Shown: positions 1 to 8,456, counted from the stretch's first letter. The stretch is 64,000 nucleotides of DNA from Alteromonas gracilis (GCF_002993325.1 NZ_PVNO01000031.1:372001-436000), one strand, 5' to 3'. The notes: generated by a model from the letters alone, not told the origin. Made by a program: numbers and translations.

Positions 1-339
1 GGCCAAAGCCAATTCTCGACATGGTTACATAGTGTAACGGCGAACATTGCTATTTCTTACATGCGTAAACAGAAAGGGTGGGTACAACGCATGTTCAATT
101 TGGAAAATAGCGGTATTAATGAGATGCCAGCTGAAGAGAATAGCACCGATGTTGACTTAGAAGCATTGATCATTCGCCTTCCTGAGCGAGCAAGAATGGT
201 TTTTGTGCTCCATGCACTTGAAGGTTACCGACACGAAGACATTGCCAAAATGTTGAATATGGCAGTGGGCTCAAGCAAAGCACAATTTTTCCGTGCAAAG
301 CAATTATTGAAAGAATTTATGGGAGTCGATGATGAGTGA
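1..339 (+). CDS. ECF-type RNA polymerase sigma factor, 5' truncated
   Basis: The reading frame is open from the first base of the window, so the true start lies upstream and the ATG at 61 is internal. The N-terminal part, read from base 1, contains FSTWLHSVTANIAISYMRK, which resembles the end of sigma region 2 in extracytoplasmic-function sigma factors. Residues about 55-105 form a region 4 helix-turn-helix (LPERARMVFVLHALEGY, then HEDIAKML), which contacts the -35 element. The stop codon overlaps the start of the next gene, a putative membrane partner, as in sigma/anti-sigma operons. The regulon is unknown. The family assignment is firm; the exact subgroup cannot be judged without the N-terminus. 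Confidence 0.88.
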   Translation, partial: GQSQFSTWLHSVTANIAISYMRKQKGWVQRMFNLENSGINEMPAEENSTDVDLEALIIRLPERARMVFVLHALEGYRHEDIAKMLNMAVGSSKAQFFRAKQLLKEFMGVDDE

Positions 340-844
340 TTTTGATGACAAGCTTGCTCGGCATATTTCAGCGCTATCGAAAGAGAAACAGCCCGAGCGA
401 GTTCTATGGCGCGGTATAGAGCTAGGTATAACATCGGCTCAAAACCCAGCATCTAATGATGACGTCTCACCATCTACGGTTACATCGAGACAGTGGATAG
501 CGATAGCCGCAAGCGTTTGCTTGGTCACTGTACTGTGGTTCGCAGCACCCTTTGCGTTTAAAGCTGATGAAAGTCGAAGTGATGGCTACGCGCTTATTAA
601 TGCGATGAGCGTGCAGCAACAGCAGCAAGTAAATAGTTTGCTCGCTAGTTATCAAAGCACACCTGCGCTTACCCAAGATTGGCAAGAACAACTGAAAGAA
701 TTAGACGATGCTGCTGATGTTATCAAGGCAGCGTTGAAAGACGATCCAGACAACTCAGCATTAATCAAAATGCTGCATCATGTATATCAACAGCAAATTG
801 CCTTAATTGAGCGAGTGCACGCGCCAAAGTGGCAGCAAATTTAA
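332..844 (+). CDS. Membrane-anchored protein in sigma-factor operon, candidate anti-sigma factor
   Basis: A 170-residue protein with a cytoplasmic-looking N-terminal 50 residues, one membrane segment at about residues 54-76 (QWIAIAASVCLVTVLWFAA) and a Gln-rich, helical C-terminal part probably outside the membrane. It overlaps the sigma-factor stop codon; ATG at 329 and ATG at 332 are both possible, and 332 has the better spacing from GGGAG at 321. Translational coupling to a sigma factor plus a single-pass topology suggests an anti-sigma role. No zinc-binding HxxxCxxC motif of the ZAS family is present and I do not recognise the family, so the function is inferred from context only. Confidence 0.75.
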   Translation: MSDFDDKLARHISALSKEKQPERVLWRGIELGITSAQNPASNDDVSPSTVTSRQWIAIAASVCLVTVLWFAAPFAFKADESRSDGYALINAMSVQQQQQVNSLLASYQSTPALTQDWQEQLKELDDAADVIKAALKDDPDNSALIKMLHHVYQQQIALIERVHAPKWQQI

Positions 845-857
845 TAAGGGTTTAACG

Positions 858-1859
858 ATGAATATAAATACGAAGAATGCATTTTTGCAAACACTTAGGA
901 CGCCTGTTGGAGTCAAAGTATTACTATCTACTGCGCTGTTCACTATTGCCACTGCGGCGTTTGCAGGAGAAAAAGTAGACAAGACGATCGATACATCGTC
1001 TTCGCCGAAAGTCGACATTGAGCACATTAATGGAAAAGCTGATATTCGAGTATGGGATAAGTCTCAGGTTCGGGTCACCGGTGAACTCGGCGACCAAACT
1101 GAGGAATTTATCTTCGAAAGACGGGGAGATGTTGTTGTTATACACGTTGAAGTTGAGCGCAATTCGAAGAGCTGGTTTAACAAAGGAAAAGATGGAGACG
1201 ACCTCGTTATTTATATCCCTTCGGCAAGCGATCTTCATTACACTGCAGTTAATGCAGACCTCACTGCAGAAGGTATAACAGAAGCGGTAGACGTTGAAGT
1301 GGTAAATGGCGACGTGATTCTTAAAAATATCGGTGAGCGGGTCGAGGTCGAGTCGGTCAATGGCGATATCGTCCTTGAGAATGTGAGAGGCCGTTTAGAG
1401 GCGGAAACAGTTAATGGCGAAATTGAAGCGTCACACTCAGGTAAAACGCCCGTTAGCTTTGCATCAGTGAATGGCAAGCTCGACATTACTTCCGACAGTC
1501 CAGACGTATCGGTAGAAACAGTGAATGGCCGAATTGATTTATCACTACAAGTGGTTGATGTGCTGCAAATAAATACGGTTAACGGCCGGACTTACGCAAG
1601 TCTAGGTCTCAATAAAAACGCTAGCGTAAAAGCAAACTCTGTAGGCGGTGCAATGGAGTTTATTTTTCAAAACGGTGTATCTGCACAATTTGATATTGAG
1701 ACTCACGCTGGCGGTAATATTGTAAATAATATCAGTGATGAACAGTCCCAAAAGCCAAAATATGGCCCGGGTAGCTGGCTACGGTTTATTTATAACGGCG
1801 GTGCAGCGAACGTCGATATTTCTACAGTGCATGGGCGCATTGAAATAGATCAAAAGTGA
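858..1859 (+). CDS. Exported DUF4097-type beta-strand repeat protein
   Basis: A 333-residue exported protein. The start at 858 is chosen over an in-frame upstream GTG/ATG because it directly precedes a clear signal peptide (residues 1-36, ending TAAFAG) and follows AAGGG at 847. The mature part has a short strand-rich repeat of about 18-20 residues, each copy carrying a VNG core (VVNGDV, SVNGDI, TVNGEI, SVNGKL, TVNGRI, TVNGRT). This is the pattern of DUF4097/DUF4098 proteins, which fold as a right-handed beta-helix-like stack. It sits third in the sigma-factor operon, 13 bases after the membrane protein. Family members often accompany anti-sigma or phage-shock-type genes, so a role in envelope stress is plausible but not shown. 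Confidence 0.82.
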   Translation: MNINTKNAFLQTLRTPVGVKVLLSTALFTIATAAFAGEKVDKTIDTSSSPKVDIEHINGKADIRVWDKSQVRVTGELGDQTEEFIFERRGDVVVIHVEVERNSKSWFNKGKDGDDLVIYIPSASDLHYTAVNADLTAEGITEAVDVEVVNGDVILKNIGERVEVESVNGDIVLENVRGRLEAETVNGEIEASHSGKTPVSFASVNGKLDITSDSPDVSVETVNGRIDLSLQVVDVLQINTVNGRTYASLGLNKNASVKANSVGGAMEFIFQNGVSAQFDIETHAGGNIVNNISDEQSQKPKYGPGSWLRFIYNGGAANVDISTVHGRIEIDQK

Positions 1860-1945
1860 ATAAGGTATAGATTGTTTAATTGAGGCTTTAGCTTGAAAAA
1901 AACGATTTAAACCATATTTATTGATTAGAATATGTTGTGACAAGT

Positions 1946-1979
1946 AAAAGGCTGCGTATAGATGCAGCTTTTTAATTTT
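1946..1979 (+). terminator. Rho-independent terminator of the sigma-factor operon
   Basis: A seven-base-pair stem, GCTGCGT / ATGCAGC with one G-U pair, at 1951-1968 and a four-base loop. It is flanked by AAAAG on the left and by CTTTTTAATTTT on the right. It lies about 90 bases after the DUF4097-type gene and before the lipoprotein gene. Confidence 0.7.
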
Positions 1980-2124
1980 GTCGCTCATTGGTGATGTTTG
2001 AACGTTTAATCAGAACTATAACAATACTCGAAAGCTCTATATCTACGTGATTTCTAGTGAACTTTATAGATGGTTTCTACGTTAAACTATCTGATTTTAA
2101 TAAGTTTTATGTGTGGAGAATAGA

Positions 2125-2595
2125 TTGAGTATTGTTGGACACGTCAAAAGGTTTTGGCGATTTCACAGCCTGATTATTGGTGCGTTTGGGATCTGTGCGT
2201 TAACCTTAGGTTGTGCTGTTCAAGAGCCTGCTTATTACGAAGGGACTTGGGTAGTAACTAAAGCCTATAATATGGGTATTAGTGCCCACTCAGCATCCGA
2301 AGCAGAGCAGTTTCTTGGCCGCTCTGTCACCTACGAACAAAGTGTTGCAAAACTAGATCAAGCGTTCTGTGAGTCACCCGTTTATACATCTCAGAACATA
2401 ACGGGCGAAGAGTTTTTCGCTGCTTATAGAACGTCAGCATCGTCATTAGGTTTTAGTGATGACAAAATCACCCAAGTGGACTTGGGGTGCTCGGATAATA
2501 GCGCTGTCATTGGATCTACGCTAATTTTTCAAGAAAACAGCAACGCCTACACACTCGTTGACGGCACTTTTCTCAAGTTAGAAAAAACGCTTTAA
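2125..2595 (+). CDS. Putative lipoprotein of unknown function
   Basis: About 156 residues. The likely start is TTG at 2125, seven bases after GGAG at 2115. The GTG at 2113 overlaps that ribosome binding site and is less likely. A positively charged N-terminus (KRFWRFH) and hydrophobic stretch lead to a lipobox LTLGC with the Cys near residue 30, so lipid anchoring in the cell envelope is expected. The mature part begins with an EGTW motif loosely resembling lipocalin-like domains, but the typical lipocalin signature is not clear. Two further Cys residues (FCESP and LGCSD) could form a disulfide. I do not recognise the family. It stands alone between a terminator and dnaB. Confidence 0.65.
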   Translation: MSIVGHVKRFWRFHSLIIGAFGICALTLGCAVQEPAYYEGTWVVTKAYNMGISAHSASEAEQFLGRSVTYEQSVAKLDQAFCESPVYTSQNITGEEFFAAYRTSASSLGFSDDKITQVDLGCSDNSAVIGSTLIFQENSNAYTLVDGTFLKLEKTL

Positions 2596-2710
2596 GCCCT
2601 GCCGCTTTTTCAGGCTTTCGGAATAAAAGACCTGCTTCCTTTGTTGAGAGATGTGCGTTAAAAGCGCATAATATCTTACTGACTTTTGTGCATTGGAATA
2701 GGTTTTACTT

Positions 2711-4096
2711 GTGGCGTCTGCGTCTAAAAACGATAAAAGTGTTGAGAAATTGAAGGTTCCACCTCATAGCATTGAGGCTGAGCAATCTGTTCTAGGCAGC
2801 ATGCTTATCGACCCTGATAGCTGGGATAAGGTTGCAGAACGCGTCACCGATAGTGATTTTTACAATCGTTCGCACCAAATTATCTTTCGCGCAATCACAC
2901 GTCTGCTTAATAGCAGTCAGCCCATCGATCTGATTACCGTTTCTGAGGAATTAGAAAAACACGACGAACTTGAAGATGCCGGTGGTTTTGCTTATTTAGG
3001 CGAGCTTGCTAAAAATACACCGAGTTCTGCGAACGTGGTGTCTTATGCGCAAATTATTAGCGAGCGGGCTATCACCCGTGAGCTTATTGGTGTGGCACAC
3101 GAAATTGCTGAGGTTGGGTACAATCCAGAAGGACGAGATAGTGCTGATATTCTCGACCTAGCCGAAAGTAAAGTGTTCGAAATTGCTGAGCGCAGAACGG
3201 GGGAGAACGAGGGCCCTCGCGATGTCGAGTCAGTTCTAGGTAAAACTATCGACCGCCTTGAGGAATTGGTGAAAACCAATAAAGAGGTGACGGGAGTAAC
3301 GACAGGCTTTACTGACTTGGATAAAATGACCAGCGGTATGCAGCCATCTGACCTAATCATAGTGGCGGCTCGTCCATCGATGGGTAAAACTACCTTTGCT
3401 ATGAACTTGATTGAAAACGCTATGATGGCAGAAGAAAAGCCGGTGCTGGTTTTCAGTCTTGAGATGCCCTCAGAACAAATCATGATGCGTATGTTGGCTT
3501 CATTAAGCCGTGTAGATCAAACTAAAATCCGTACTGCGCAACTCGATGATGAAGACTGGGCACGTATATCTAATACCATGGCCATGTTGAAAGACAAAGA
3601 TAGCTTATTTGTTGATGACTCTTCAGGCCTTACACCGATGGATGTGCGAAGTCGTGCAAGAAAGCTCGCTCGTGAACGCGGTGGGATCAGTCTCATCATG
3701 GTGGATTATCTACAGCTAATGCGCGTACCTTCACTCAGTGATAACCGTACCTTAGAAATAGCAGAAATCTCCCGCTCACTTAAAGCACTGGCTAAGGAGC
3801 TTGAAGTACCTGTTGTTGCACTTTCTCAGCTTAACCGTACGCTAGAACAACGTGCTGATAAACGCCCTGTTAACTCTGACCTTCGTGAGTCTGGGTCAAT
3901 CGAGCAGGATGCCGACTTGATCATGTTCATTTACCGTGATGAGGTGTATCACGAGAACAGTGAATATAAGGGCATAGCAGAGATTATCATAGGGAAACAG
4001 CGTAACGGTCCAATCGGAACCTGTCGCCTTACCTTCCAAGGTCAGTTCTCGCGTTTCGATAACTACGCTGGTCCTGCCATAGCAGATGAATATTAA
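2711..4096 (+). CDS. dnaB: Replicative DNA helicase DnaB
   Basis: Hexameric 5'-3' helicase that unwinds DNA at the replication fork and recruits primase. The 461-residue length is typical. The N-terminal primase-interacting domain starts with the hallmark PPHSIEAEQSVLGSML. The RecA-like C-terminal domain has Walker A ARPSMGKTTFA near residues 217-227, Walker B LIMVDYLQLM near 327-336, and the LRESGSIEQDADLI segment with the arginine finger further on. The GTG start at 2711 is supported by the conserved N-terminus. In many relatives alr follows dnaB; here it does not, and a repeat element and the OmpA terminator follow instead. No intein is present. Confidence 0.97.
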   Translation: MASASKNDKSVEKLKVPPHSIEAEQSVLGSMLIDPDSWDKVAERVTDSDFYNRSHQIIFRAITRLLNSSQPIDLITVSEELEKHDELEDAGGFAYLGELAKNTPSSANVVSYAQIISERAITRELIGVAHEIAEVGYNPEGRDSADILDLAESKVFEIAERRTGENEGPRDVESVLGKTIDRLEELVKTNKEVTGVTTGFTDLDKMTSGMQPSDLIIVAARPSMGKTTFAMNLIENAMMAEEKPVLVFSLEMPSEQIMMRMLASLSRVDQTKIRTAQLDDEDWARISNTMAMLKDKDSLFVDDSSGLTPMDVRSRARKLARERGGISLIMVDYLQLMRVPSLSDNRTLEIAEISRSLKALAKELEVPVVALSQLNRTLEQRADKRPVNSDLRESGSIEQDADLIMFIYRDEVYHENSEYKGIAEIIIGKQRNGPIGTCRLTFQGQFSRFDNYAGPAIADEY

Positions 4097-4123
4097 TCCG
4101 CTTTTTTAGCGGCAAAATTATGT

Positions 4124-4223
4124 GTGCCACCTTAATTTAGAACCACTATACCTAAGGTAAAACGCCGCGATTACGAACATTTTAAATCTCGCTGAGTGAG
4201 TACTTATCTATGCGGACTGGTAT
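4124..4223 (+). repeat. 100-bp intergenic repeat, second copy of the right part of the 38.3-38.5 kb element
   Basis: This stretch aligns without gaps to 38441-38540, with nine differences in 100 bases by hand count. It ends with the same GCGGACTGGTAT terminus. The left terminal inverted repeat and palindromic core seen at 38276-38398 are absent here, so this is a partial copy. It lies between dnaB and the OmpA terminator, in no reading frame. Confidence 0.85.
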
Positions 4224-4232
4224 GATAGACAC

Positions 4233-4258
4233 AAAAAAGGCGCCTTTCGGCGCCTTCT
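4233..4258 (-). terminator. Rho-independent terminator of the ompA-like gene
   Basis: On the minus strand a perfect stem GGCGCC / GGCGCC with loop GAAA is flanked by AA and TT pairs and followed by a run of T. It lies 20 bases past the stop codon of the OmpA-like gene. Confidence 0.92.
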
Positions 4259-4277
4259 TCAATTCATATAGTATGAA

Positions 4278-5480
4278 TTACTTTTCTTCAGCTACTTTTA
4301 CTGTGTCTTTAACTGTCACTGAAATGCGACGGTTAACACGGTGTGCTTCAGCATCGTTATCAGTATCTAGAAGCTGAGTTTCGCCGTAGCCGATAGTCTC
4401 TAGGCGAGATGAATCGATACCGTACATGTCTACCATTACTTCTTTGAAGTTAGCAGCACGGCGCTTAGAAAGGTCCATGTTATATGCTTCAGTACCTGGA
4501 GCAGAAGTGTGACCTTCTACTACTGCAGTTGTTGAAGGATACTGCTTCATGAATTCAGCGAATTCAGAGATTTCTGGATCTTTTGGCATTTTAACAACAG
4601 CGCTTTCGTTGTCGAACAGAACGCGTAATGTGATTTCTACGGTTTCTTCGTCAAATACTGTACAACCTTTAGCGTCAACTTTAACGCCAGCAGGTGTATC
4701 AGGGCACATGTCTTTGCTATCTACTACGCCGTCATTGTCTGCATCTTTGATTGCGCAGCCAGTAGCGTCTACCTTAGTACCTGCTGGTGTGTTAGGGCAC
4801 TGGTCTACGCTGTTAAGTACGCCGTCGTTATCATTGTCTACACTACAGCCAGTTGCATCAACGCGAACACCTGCTGGAGTCATTGGGCACTGATCTTTGC
4901 CATCAACAACGCCGTCATTGTCGCTGTCTTTAGGCGCAGATGGCGTCGCTTTACCGAATGGAACAGCTAGACCTAGTTTTACACTGTAATCATTGTAGTC
5001 TTCACCAAAGTCGTGGTACGCCGCAACTTCAGTGATTAGCTTAACATTTTCATGTATATCCCAATGTTTACCAATACCGATATTACCTAGAGTGGAAGAG
5101 TCAAGTACTGCTTGGCGCTTAACACCACCAAATAGATACCATTGGTCATTAGGCATAAAATACATTACGTCAACGCCGGTCATTTCACCGTCATCGTCAG
5201 CAGAGTTGCCGTTTACGTCAGTGTAATCCAACTCTAGCGCTGTAAATTCAACTCGAGCGGCCCAGCTTTGTGTAAAGCGAAAACCATATTCCACTGATAG
5301 ACCAACGCCATCATCGTCAGCTACGCCACCGTCGAACGGTCTAGACTCGTCAGTGTTGTAATACATCGCAGAACCACCAAACCAGCTTTTGTATGCAGGT
5401 TCTGAAGAATCTTGTGCAAATGCATTAGTTGAAGATAGTACAGCAAGAGATAGCGCTGCCATTTTAAAGTGTTGTTTCAT
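4278..5480 (-). CDS. ompA: OmpA-like outer membrane protein with TSP3 repeats
   Basis: Outer-membrane protein of 400 residues that probably links the outer membrane to peptidoglycan. ATG at 5480 is preferred over GTG at 5486 because AGGA lies seven bases upstream. It has a signal peptide ending NAFAQ (residues about 1-23), an N-terminal eight-strand barrel region to about residue 180, and three type-3 thrombospondin-like calcium-binding repeats (DSDNDGVVDGKDQCP, DNDNDGVLNSVDQCP, DADNDGVVDSKDMCP), each with a paired Cys. An OmpA C-terminal peptidoglycan-binding domain follows, with the signature LSKRRAANFKEVM. It is monocistronic with its own terminator. The AT-rich upstream region (5487-5581) should hold its promoter. 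Confidence 0.93.
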   Translation of the reverse strand: MKQHFKMAALSLAVLSSTNAFAQDSSEPAYKSWFGGSAMYYNTDESRPFDGGVADDDGVGLSVEYGFRFTQSWAARVEFTALELDYTDVNGNSADDDGEMTGVDVMYFMPNDQWYLFGGVKRQAVLDSSTLGNIGIGKHWDIHENVKLITEVAAYHDFGEDYNDYSVKLGLAVPFGKATPSAPKDSDNDGVVDGKDQCPMTPAGVRVDATGCSVDNDNDGVLNSVDQCPNTPAGTKVDATGCAIKDADNDGVVDSKDMCPDTPAGVKVDAKGCTVFDEETVEITLRVLFDNESAVVKMPKDPEISEFAEFMKQYPSTTAVVEGHTSAPGTEAYNMDLSKRRAANFKEVMVDMYGIDSSRLETIGYGETQLLDTDNDAEAHRVNRRISVTVKDTVKVAEEK

Positions 5481-5581
5481 AGTCACATCCTGTTTAACGT
5501 TGAGTGATTATCGATTTTTGATAATTTTGTGTTGTGCTTTATGAAAATCTCAAGCACAAAATATGCCATTTATAATATGGG

Positions 5582-6019
5582 TTAGGCTGCGATCCCTTGT
5601 AATGTGGCAATAATAGTTCGTCTTCCACCATGATCCCGGTGTTCACCGAGCATGATACCCTGCCATGTGCCAAGTGCAAGCTTGCCTTGTTGGACAGGAA
5701 TAGTAAGTTGACACCCTAGTATACTCGATTTTAAGTGCGCAGGCATATCATCTTTACCTTCATAAGTATGCCTGAAAAAAGGAAGCTCTTCTTTTACACT
5801 ATGGTTGAAAAAAGCCTCCATATCCTGCCGGACGGTAGGATCAGCATTTTCGTTAATCGTTAAACTCGCGCTAGTGTGTTGAAGGAATAAATGCAGTAGG
5901 CCTACTTCAACGTGGCGGATACTGGGTAGGGCTGCTTCCACATGAGATGTAATCAGATGAAAGCCCCTTGGGTAACTGTCGAGTGTAATTTTTTCAGACT
6001 GCCAGAAATTATTTGTCAA
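5582..6019 (-). CDS. yjbQ: YjbQ/UPF0047 family protein
   Basis: A 145-residue single-domain protein of the UPF0047/YjbQ family, for which a weak thiamine-phosphate-synthase-like activity has been described; its physiological role is unclear. Family hallmarks are [18 protein letters not shown] near the middle and [18 protein letters not shown] near the C-terminus, the latter containing conserved His and Glu residues. Its start overlaps the end of the CheX-like gene by 11 bases, so the two are translationally coupled. It is last in the zur-cheX-yjbQ unit. Confidence 0.9.
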   Translation of the reverse strand: MTNNFWQSEKITLDSYPRGFHLITSHVEAALPSIRHVEVGLLHLFLQHTSASLTINENADPTVRQDMEAFFNHSVKEELPFFRHTYEGKDDMPAHLKSSILGCQLTIPVQQGKLALGTWQGIMLGEHRDHGGRRTIIATLQGIAA

Positions 6020-6473
6020 AACAAATTTCCAGGTACGCTAGGCCTTCATCGCACATAAACGGAAGGATAATTTTTGCGCCGTCCACTTGATGGCTTATGG
6101 TGTGCTGCTTTCCCGATACGACAATCGGCGTTGCCATACCAAATTCATAGCCCCGTTCAGCTAAATCACGCTTTGCATTACCGCAAATCATGTTAGTAAC
6201 TTCACCAACCATATCACCGACTTCTGCATCAAGCTTCTCTGGACGTTCCCCCACCATTCTTTCCATAATGGTAAGAGCTAGAGGTTCATCGAAAGTAATA
6301 GACATTGACCCTCTTACATCCGGACCCACCATTCCAATAAGCCCTGAAACATCACCTTTTGCAATATCATTTTGTTTACGCTTCGGCTTTCCCGGTGTCA
6401 ATTTTGTCTGTGCCATCGTTTCAAGTACGTTTAGAAGGCCAGCAATAAACGGGTTAACAAAATCAGCATTCAT
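6009..6473 (-). CDS. CheX-like chemotaxis phosphatase domain protein
   Basis: A 154-residue protein of the CheC/CheX/FliY phosphatase superfamily, which dephosphorylates CheY-type response regulators. The conserved ExxN active-site pair is visible in [12 protein letters not shown] near residues 92-103, and the [13 protein letters not shown] strand segment matches CheX. It has no other domains and no chemotaxis neighbours. Its start overlaps zur by 11 bases and its end overlaps yjbQ, so it is embedded in a non-chemotaxis operon. The partner regulator cannot be named from this window. Confidence 0.85.
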   Translation of the reverse strand: MNADFVNPFIAGLLNVLETMAQTKLTPGKPKRKQNDIAKGDVSGLIGMVGPDVRGSMSITFDEPLALTIMERMVGERPEKLDAEVGDMVGEVTNMICGNAKRDLAERGYEFGMATPIVVSGKQHTISHQVDGAKIILPFMCDEGLAYLEICFDK

Positions 6474-6936
6474 TTACACTCTCCAAGTCAGACTGCGCTT
6501 CCGTTTTTTGACAATCGGCACATAATCCATGAGCCTCTATAGTTTGTTTCGATACTTTAAAACCATGTTGCTGAGCCTGACTGTCAAGCGTGTCTTTTAG
6601 CCCCTCAGACTGAATCTCAGCGACATCGCCGCAGCTATCGCAAATTAAAAATTGAACGGGATGGTTGCAACCAAAGTGATAGCAGGCAACAAACGCGTTT
6701 GTAGACTCTAGCCGGTGTATCAATCCAAAATCAAGAAGGAAGTCGAGAGCGCGATAGACGGTTGCAGGCTTGGCGCTCGATTCCGTTTCTTTTAAAGAGT
6801 CGAGGAGCTCATATGCACCCATTGGACCGTGCTTTGAAACAAGAATTTCATACACCTTTTCCCGTAGCGGTGTGAATCTAGCGCCGCGCTGCTCGCAATA
6901 CGCCCGTGCTTTATGAATAAGTGTGGTTTTGTTCAT
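6463..6936 (-). CDS. zur: Fur-family zinc uptake regulator Zur
   Basis: A 157-residue Fur-family metal-responsive repressor. The N-terminal winged helix (RFTPLREKVYEILVS, then KPATVYRALDFLLDFGLIHR) precedes a dimerisation domain with the structural zinc site built from two CxxC pairs, CDSCGD and CADCQ. The CNHPVQFLIC segment lacks the multi-His stretch typical of Fur itself, which favours Zur over Fur. It is first in a unit with the CheX-like and yjbQ genes. Known Zur proteins repress zinc importers, none of which is in this window. Confidence 0.88.
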   Translation of the reverse strand: MNKTTLIHKARAYCEQRGARFTPLREKVYEILVSKHGPMGAYELLDSLKETESSAKPATVYRALDFLLDFGLIHRLESTNAFVACYHFGCNHPVQFLICDSCGDVAEIQSEGLKDTLDSQAQQHGFKVSKQTIEAHGLCADCQKTEAQSDLESVNEC

Positions 6937-6971
6937 TGATGATAACCGTAAACTCGACTTTCATTGTTATA

Positions 6972-7436
6972 TTAAAGCGTTACTTCTGGATCACGTTGGT
7001 TTGAATGTACGTGTGATATCAACTCGTCTTCCAACGTAAAGCGCTCTTCTAATGTTTCACCGAGCGACGCTAACGCTGAGTCTAAATCAGCGGCCTGCTC
7101 AAGCGTTACTGATTGTGCAAACGTATCATTAAATGCGAGAGCTGCGTCAGTAGTTTTTGACAATTCGGGGTATAGCTTGTCTCTTAAATTAAGACCTTCC
7201 GTGTCGTTTTCCACCAAAATATCAAAGACCTCAAAGTGTCCTGCAGATAAGTAATCAAGTAATGCACTGCAAAAGTTAGCTATTTCATCAGCGTCGGGTA
7301 AGCACTCGCTGTCATTATTAATGCCTGCTAATTTACAGTAGGAAACGAGTAACGCTTGCCTGTCCATCAACCATCGGTCAATAACATGGCTCTTACCACC
7401 CCATTTCGATTTTACGCTTTCCAATTGTTGCAACAT
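6972..7436 (-). CDS. rsd: Rsd/AlgQ family sigma-70 regulator
   Basis: A 154-residue helical protein of the Rsd/AlgQ family, which binds the housekeeping sigma factor and alters promoter choice in stationary phase. The N-terminus (WGGKSHVIDRWLMDRQALLVSYCKLAG) and the FCSALLDYLSAGHFEVFDIL segment match the family closely. It is divergent from nudC, with hemE beyond, the same arrangement as rsd-nudC-hemE in E. coli. The gap to zur is 35 bases, so partial read-through into the zur unit is possible. Confidence 0.9.
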   Translation of the reverse strand: MLQQLESVKSKWGGKSHVIDRWLMDRQALLVSYCKLAGINNDSECLPDADEIANFCSALLDYLSAGHFEVFDILVENDTEGLNLRDKLYPELSKTTDAALAFNDTFAQSVTLEQAADLDSALASLGETLEERFTLEDELISHVHSNQRDPEVTL

Positions 7437-7556
7437 ATTGATGTGCTACTCATCTAGCGACAATAGGGTCAGTATAACACTGTGCTCTTGCGACACAAAT
7501 TTTGCTAGAAAAAGTTCCAATTGAAGTCGCAGCGTTACAATTACTAGAACTAATTA

Positions 7557-7568
7557 ATAGTGTACTAT
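7557..7568. promoter_or_regulatory. Short palindrome between rsd and nudC
   Basis: ATAGTGTACTAT is a 12-base palindrome (arms ATAGT and ACTAT) in the 161-base divergent region, 30 bases before the nudC start. It could be an operator or chance in AT-rich DNA. Confidence 0.3.
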
Positions 7569-7597
7569 CTGAAATTAAAAGACAGAGGTGATATGCA

Positions 7598-8431
7598 ATG
7601 ATGATTAAGCTAGACGAAGCAATGCTCACAACTCAGCAAGCCTTGTGGGTAGTATTCAGCCGAGGAAAATTAGTTGTTCAAGAGTCATCAGAATCTATCC
7701 CAGTCGCTTATTTGCATGAGCTTCCATTTTTGACGTCATATATCAGTGATATTCATCAACTACCTCCTTTAAACGAAACCGCACAGCGAGATTTGCCGGT
7801 GTTTGTGGTTGATTTAGGTGCCGAGCATATTGATGAACCAGGTTGGGAGCGTGTGTCACTACGGCAACTTCTTTTTGCTGAATATGATATTGCTTTTTCG
7901 GTTATCGGAAGAGCTTGGCAATACATCCATTTTTTGCGCACTCATCAATTTTGTGGCCAATGTGGTTCGAAGACAGAGCGAGTTGATTGGGAAATGGCTA
8001 TGCATTGCCATCGCTGTCAGCATCGAAGTTATCCGCGAGTCTCACCTTGTATCATCGTTTCCATTCACAATAACGAAAAAGTACTGTTGGCAAAAGGCGT
8101 TCGCCATAGAGATGCCAATATGTACTCAACGCTAGCTGGCTTTGTGGAAAGTGGAGAAAGTCTTGAGCAAGCAGTACACCGAGAGGTGTATGAAGAGGTT
8201 GGGGTCAAAGTCAAAAATTTACGATATTACAACAGCCAACCTTGGCCGTTTCCTCATTCACTTATGGTGGGATTTATTGCTGAATACGATGAAGGGGAAA
8301 TACGCTGCCAAGAGAACGAAATAGATGATGCGCAGTGGTTTGATATCGATAACCTTCCAACTATTCCGCCGAAAGTGTCGATTGCAGGGCAGCTTATTGC
8401 AGAAACGGTGTCTCTAATTGGCAACAAATAA
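7598..8431 (+). CDS. nudC: NAD(+) diphosphatase / RNA NAD-decapping hydrolase NudC
   Basis: Cleaves NADH or NAD to NMN(H) plus AMP and removes NAD caps from RNA. The protein has 277 residues. A zinc ribbon is visible (CGQCGSKT, then CHRCQHR) before the Nudix domain. The Nudix box GFVESGESLEQAVHREVYEE is complete, and the downstream SQPWPFPHSLM is the SQPWPFPxS signature of the NADH-pyrophosphatase subfamily. ATG at 7598 and ATG at 7601 are adjacent; both fit GAGGTG at 7585. The gene ends in a hairpin terminator. Confidence 0.96.
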   Translation: MMIKLDEAMLTTQQALWVVFSRGKLVVQESSESIPVAYLHELPFLTSYISDIHQLPPLNETAQRDLPVFVVDLGAEHIDEPGWERVSLRQLLFAEYDIAFSVIGRAWQYIHFLRTHQFCGQCGSKTERVDWEMAMHCHRCQHRSYPRVSPCIIVSIHNNEKVLLAKGVRHRDANMYSTLAGFVESGESLEQAVHREVYEEVGVKVKNLRYYNSQPWPFPHSLMVGFIAEYDEGEIRCQENEIDDAQWFDIDNLPTIPPKVSIAGQLIAETVSLIGNK

Positions 8432-8456
8432 AAAACCCTGCCGAGGCAGGGTTTCA
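8431..8456. terminator. Terminator after nudC
   Basis: The stem AAACCCTGC / GCAGGGTTT has a CGAG loop at 8433-8454 and a run of A before it. The T-tract after it is weak on the plus strand (TTTCAATAAG). Confidence 0.75.

Noticed and set aside
1290..1610. Repeated VNG units considered as DNA repeats or a CRISPR array
   Set aside because: The repetition is at the protein level only; the bases vary and the frame is continuous.
3043..3483. Minus-strand open frame of 146 codons inside dnaB
   Set aside because: It is antisense to conserved DnaB sequence, is low in recognisable motifs, and is explained by dnaB codon use.
4098..4112. CCGCT-TTTTT-AGCGG as a dnaB terminator
   Set aside because: The T-run is in the loop and no T-tract follows the stem, so intrinsic termination is unlikely.
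4675..4930. Three repeat units in the ompA-like gene considered as recent tandem duplication
   Set aside because: They are ordinary TSP3 calcium-binding protein repeats with diverged bases.
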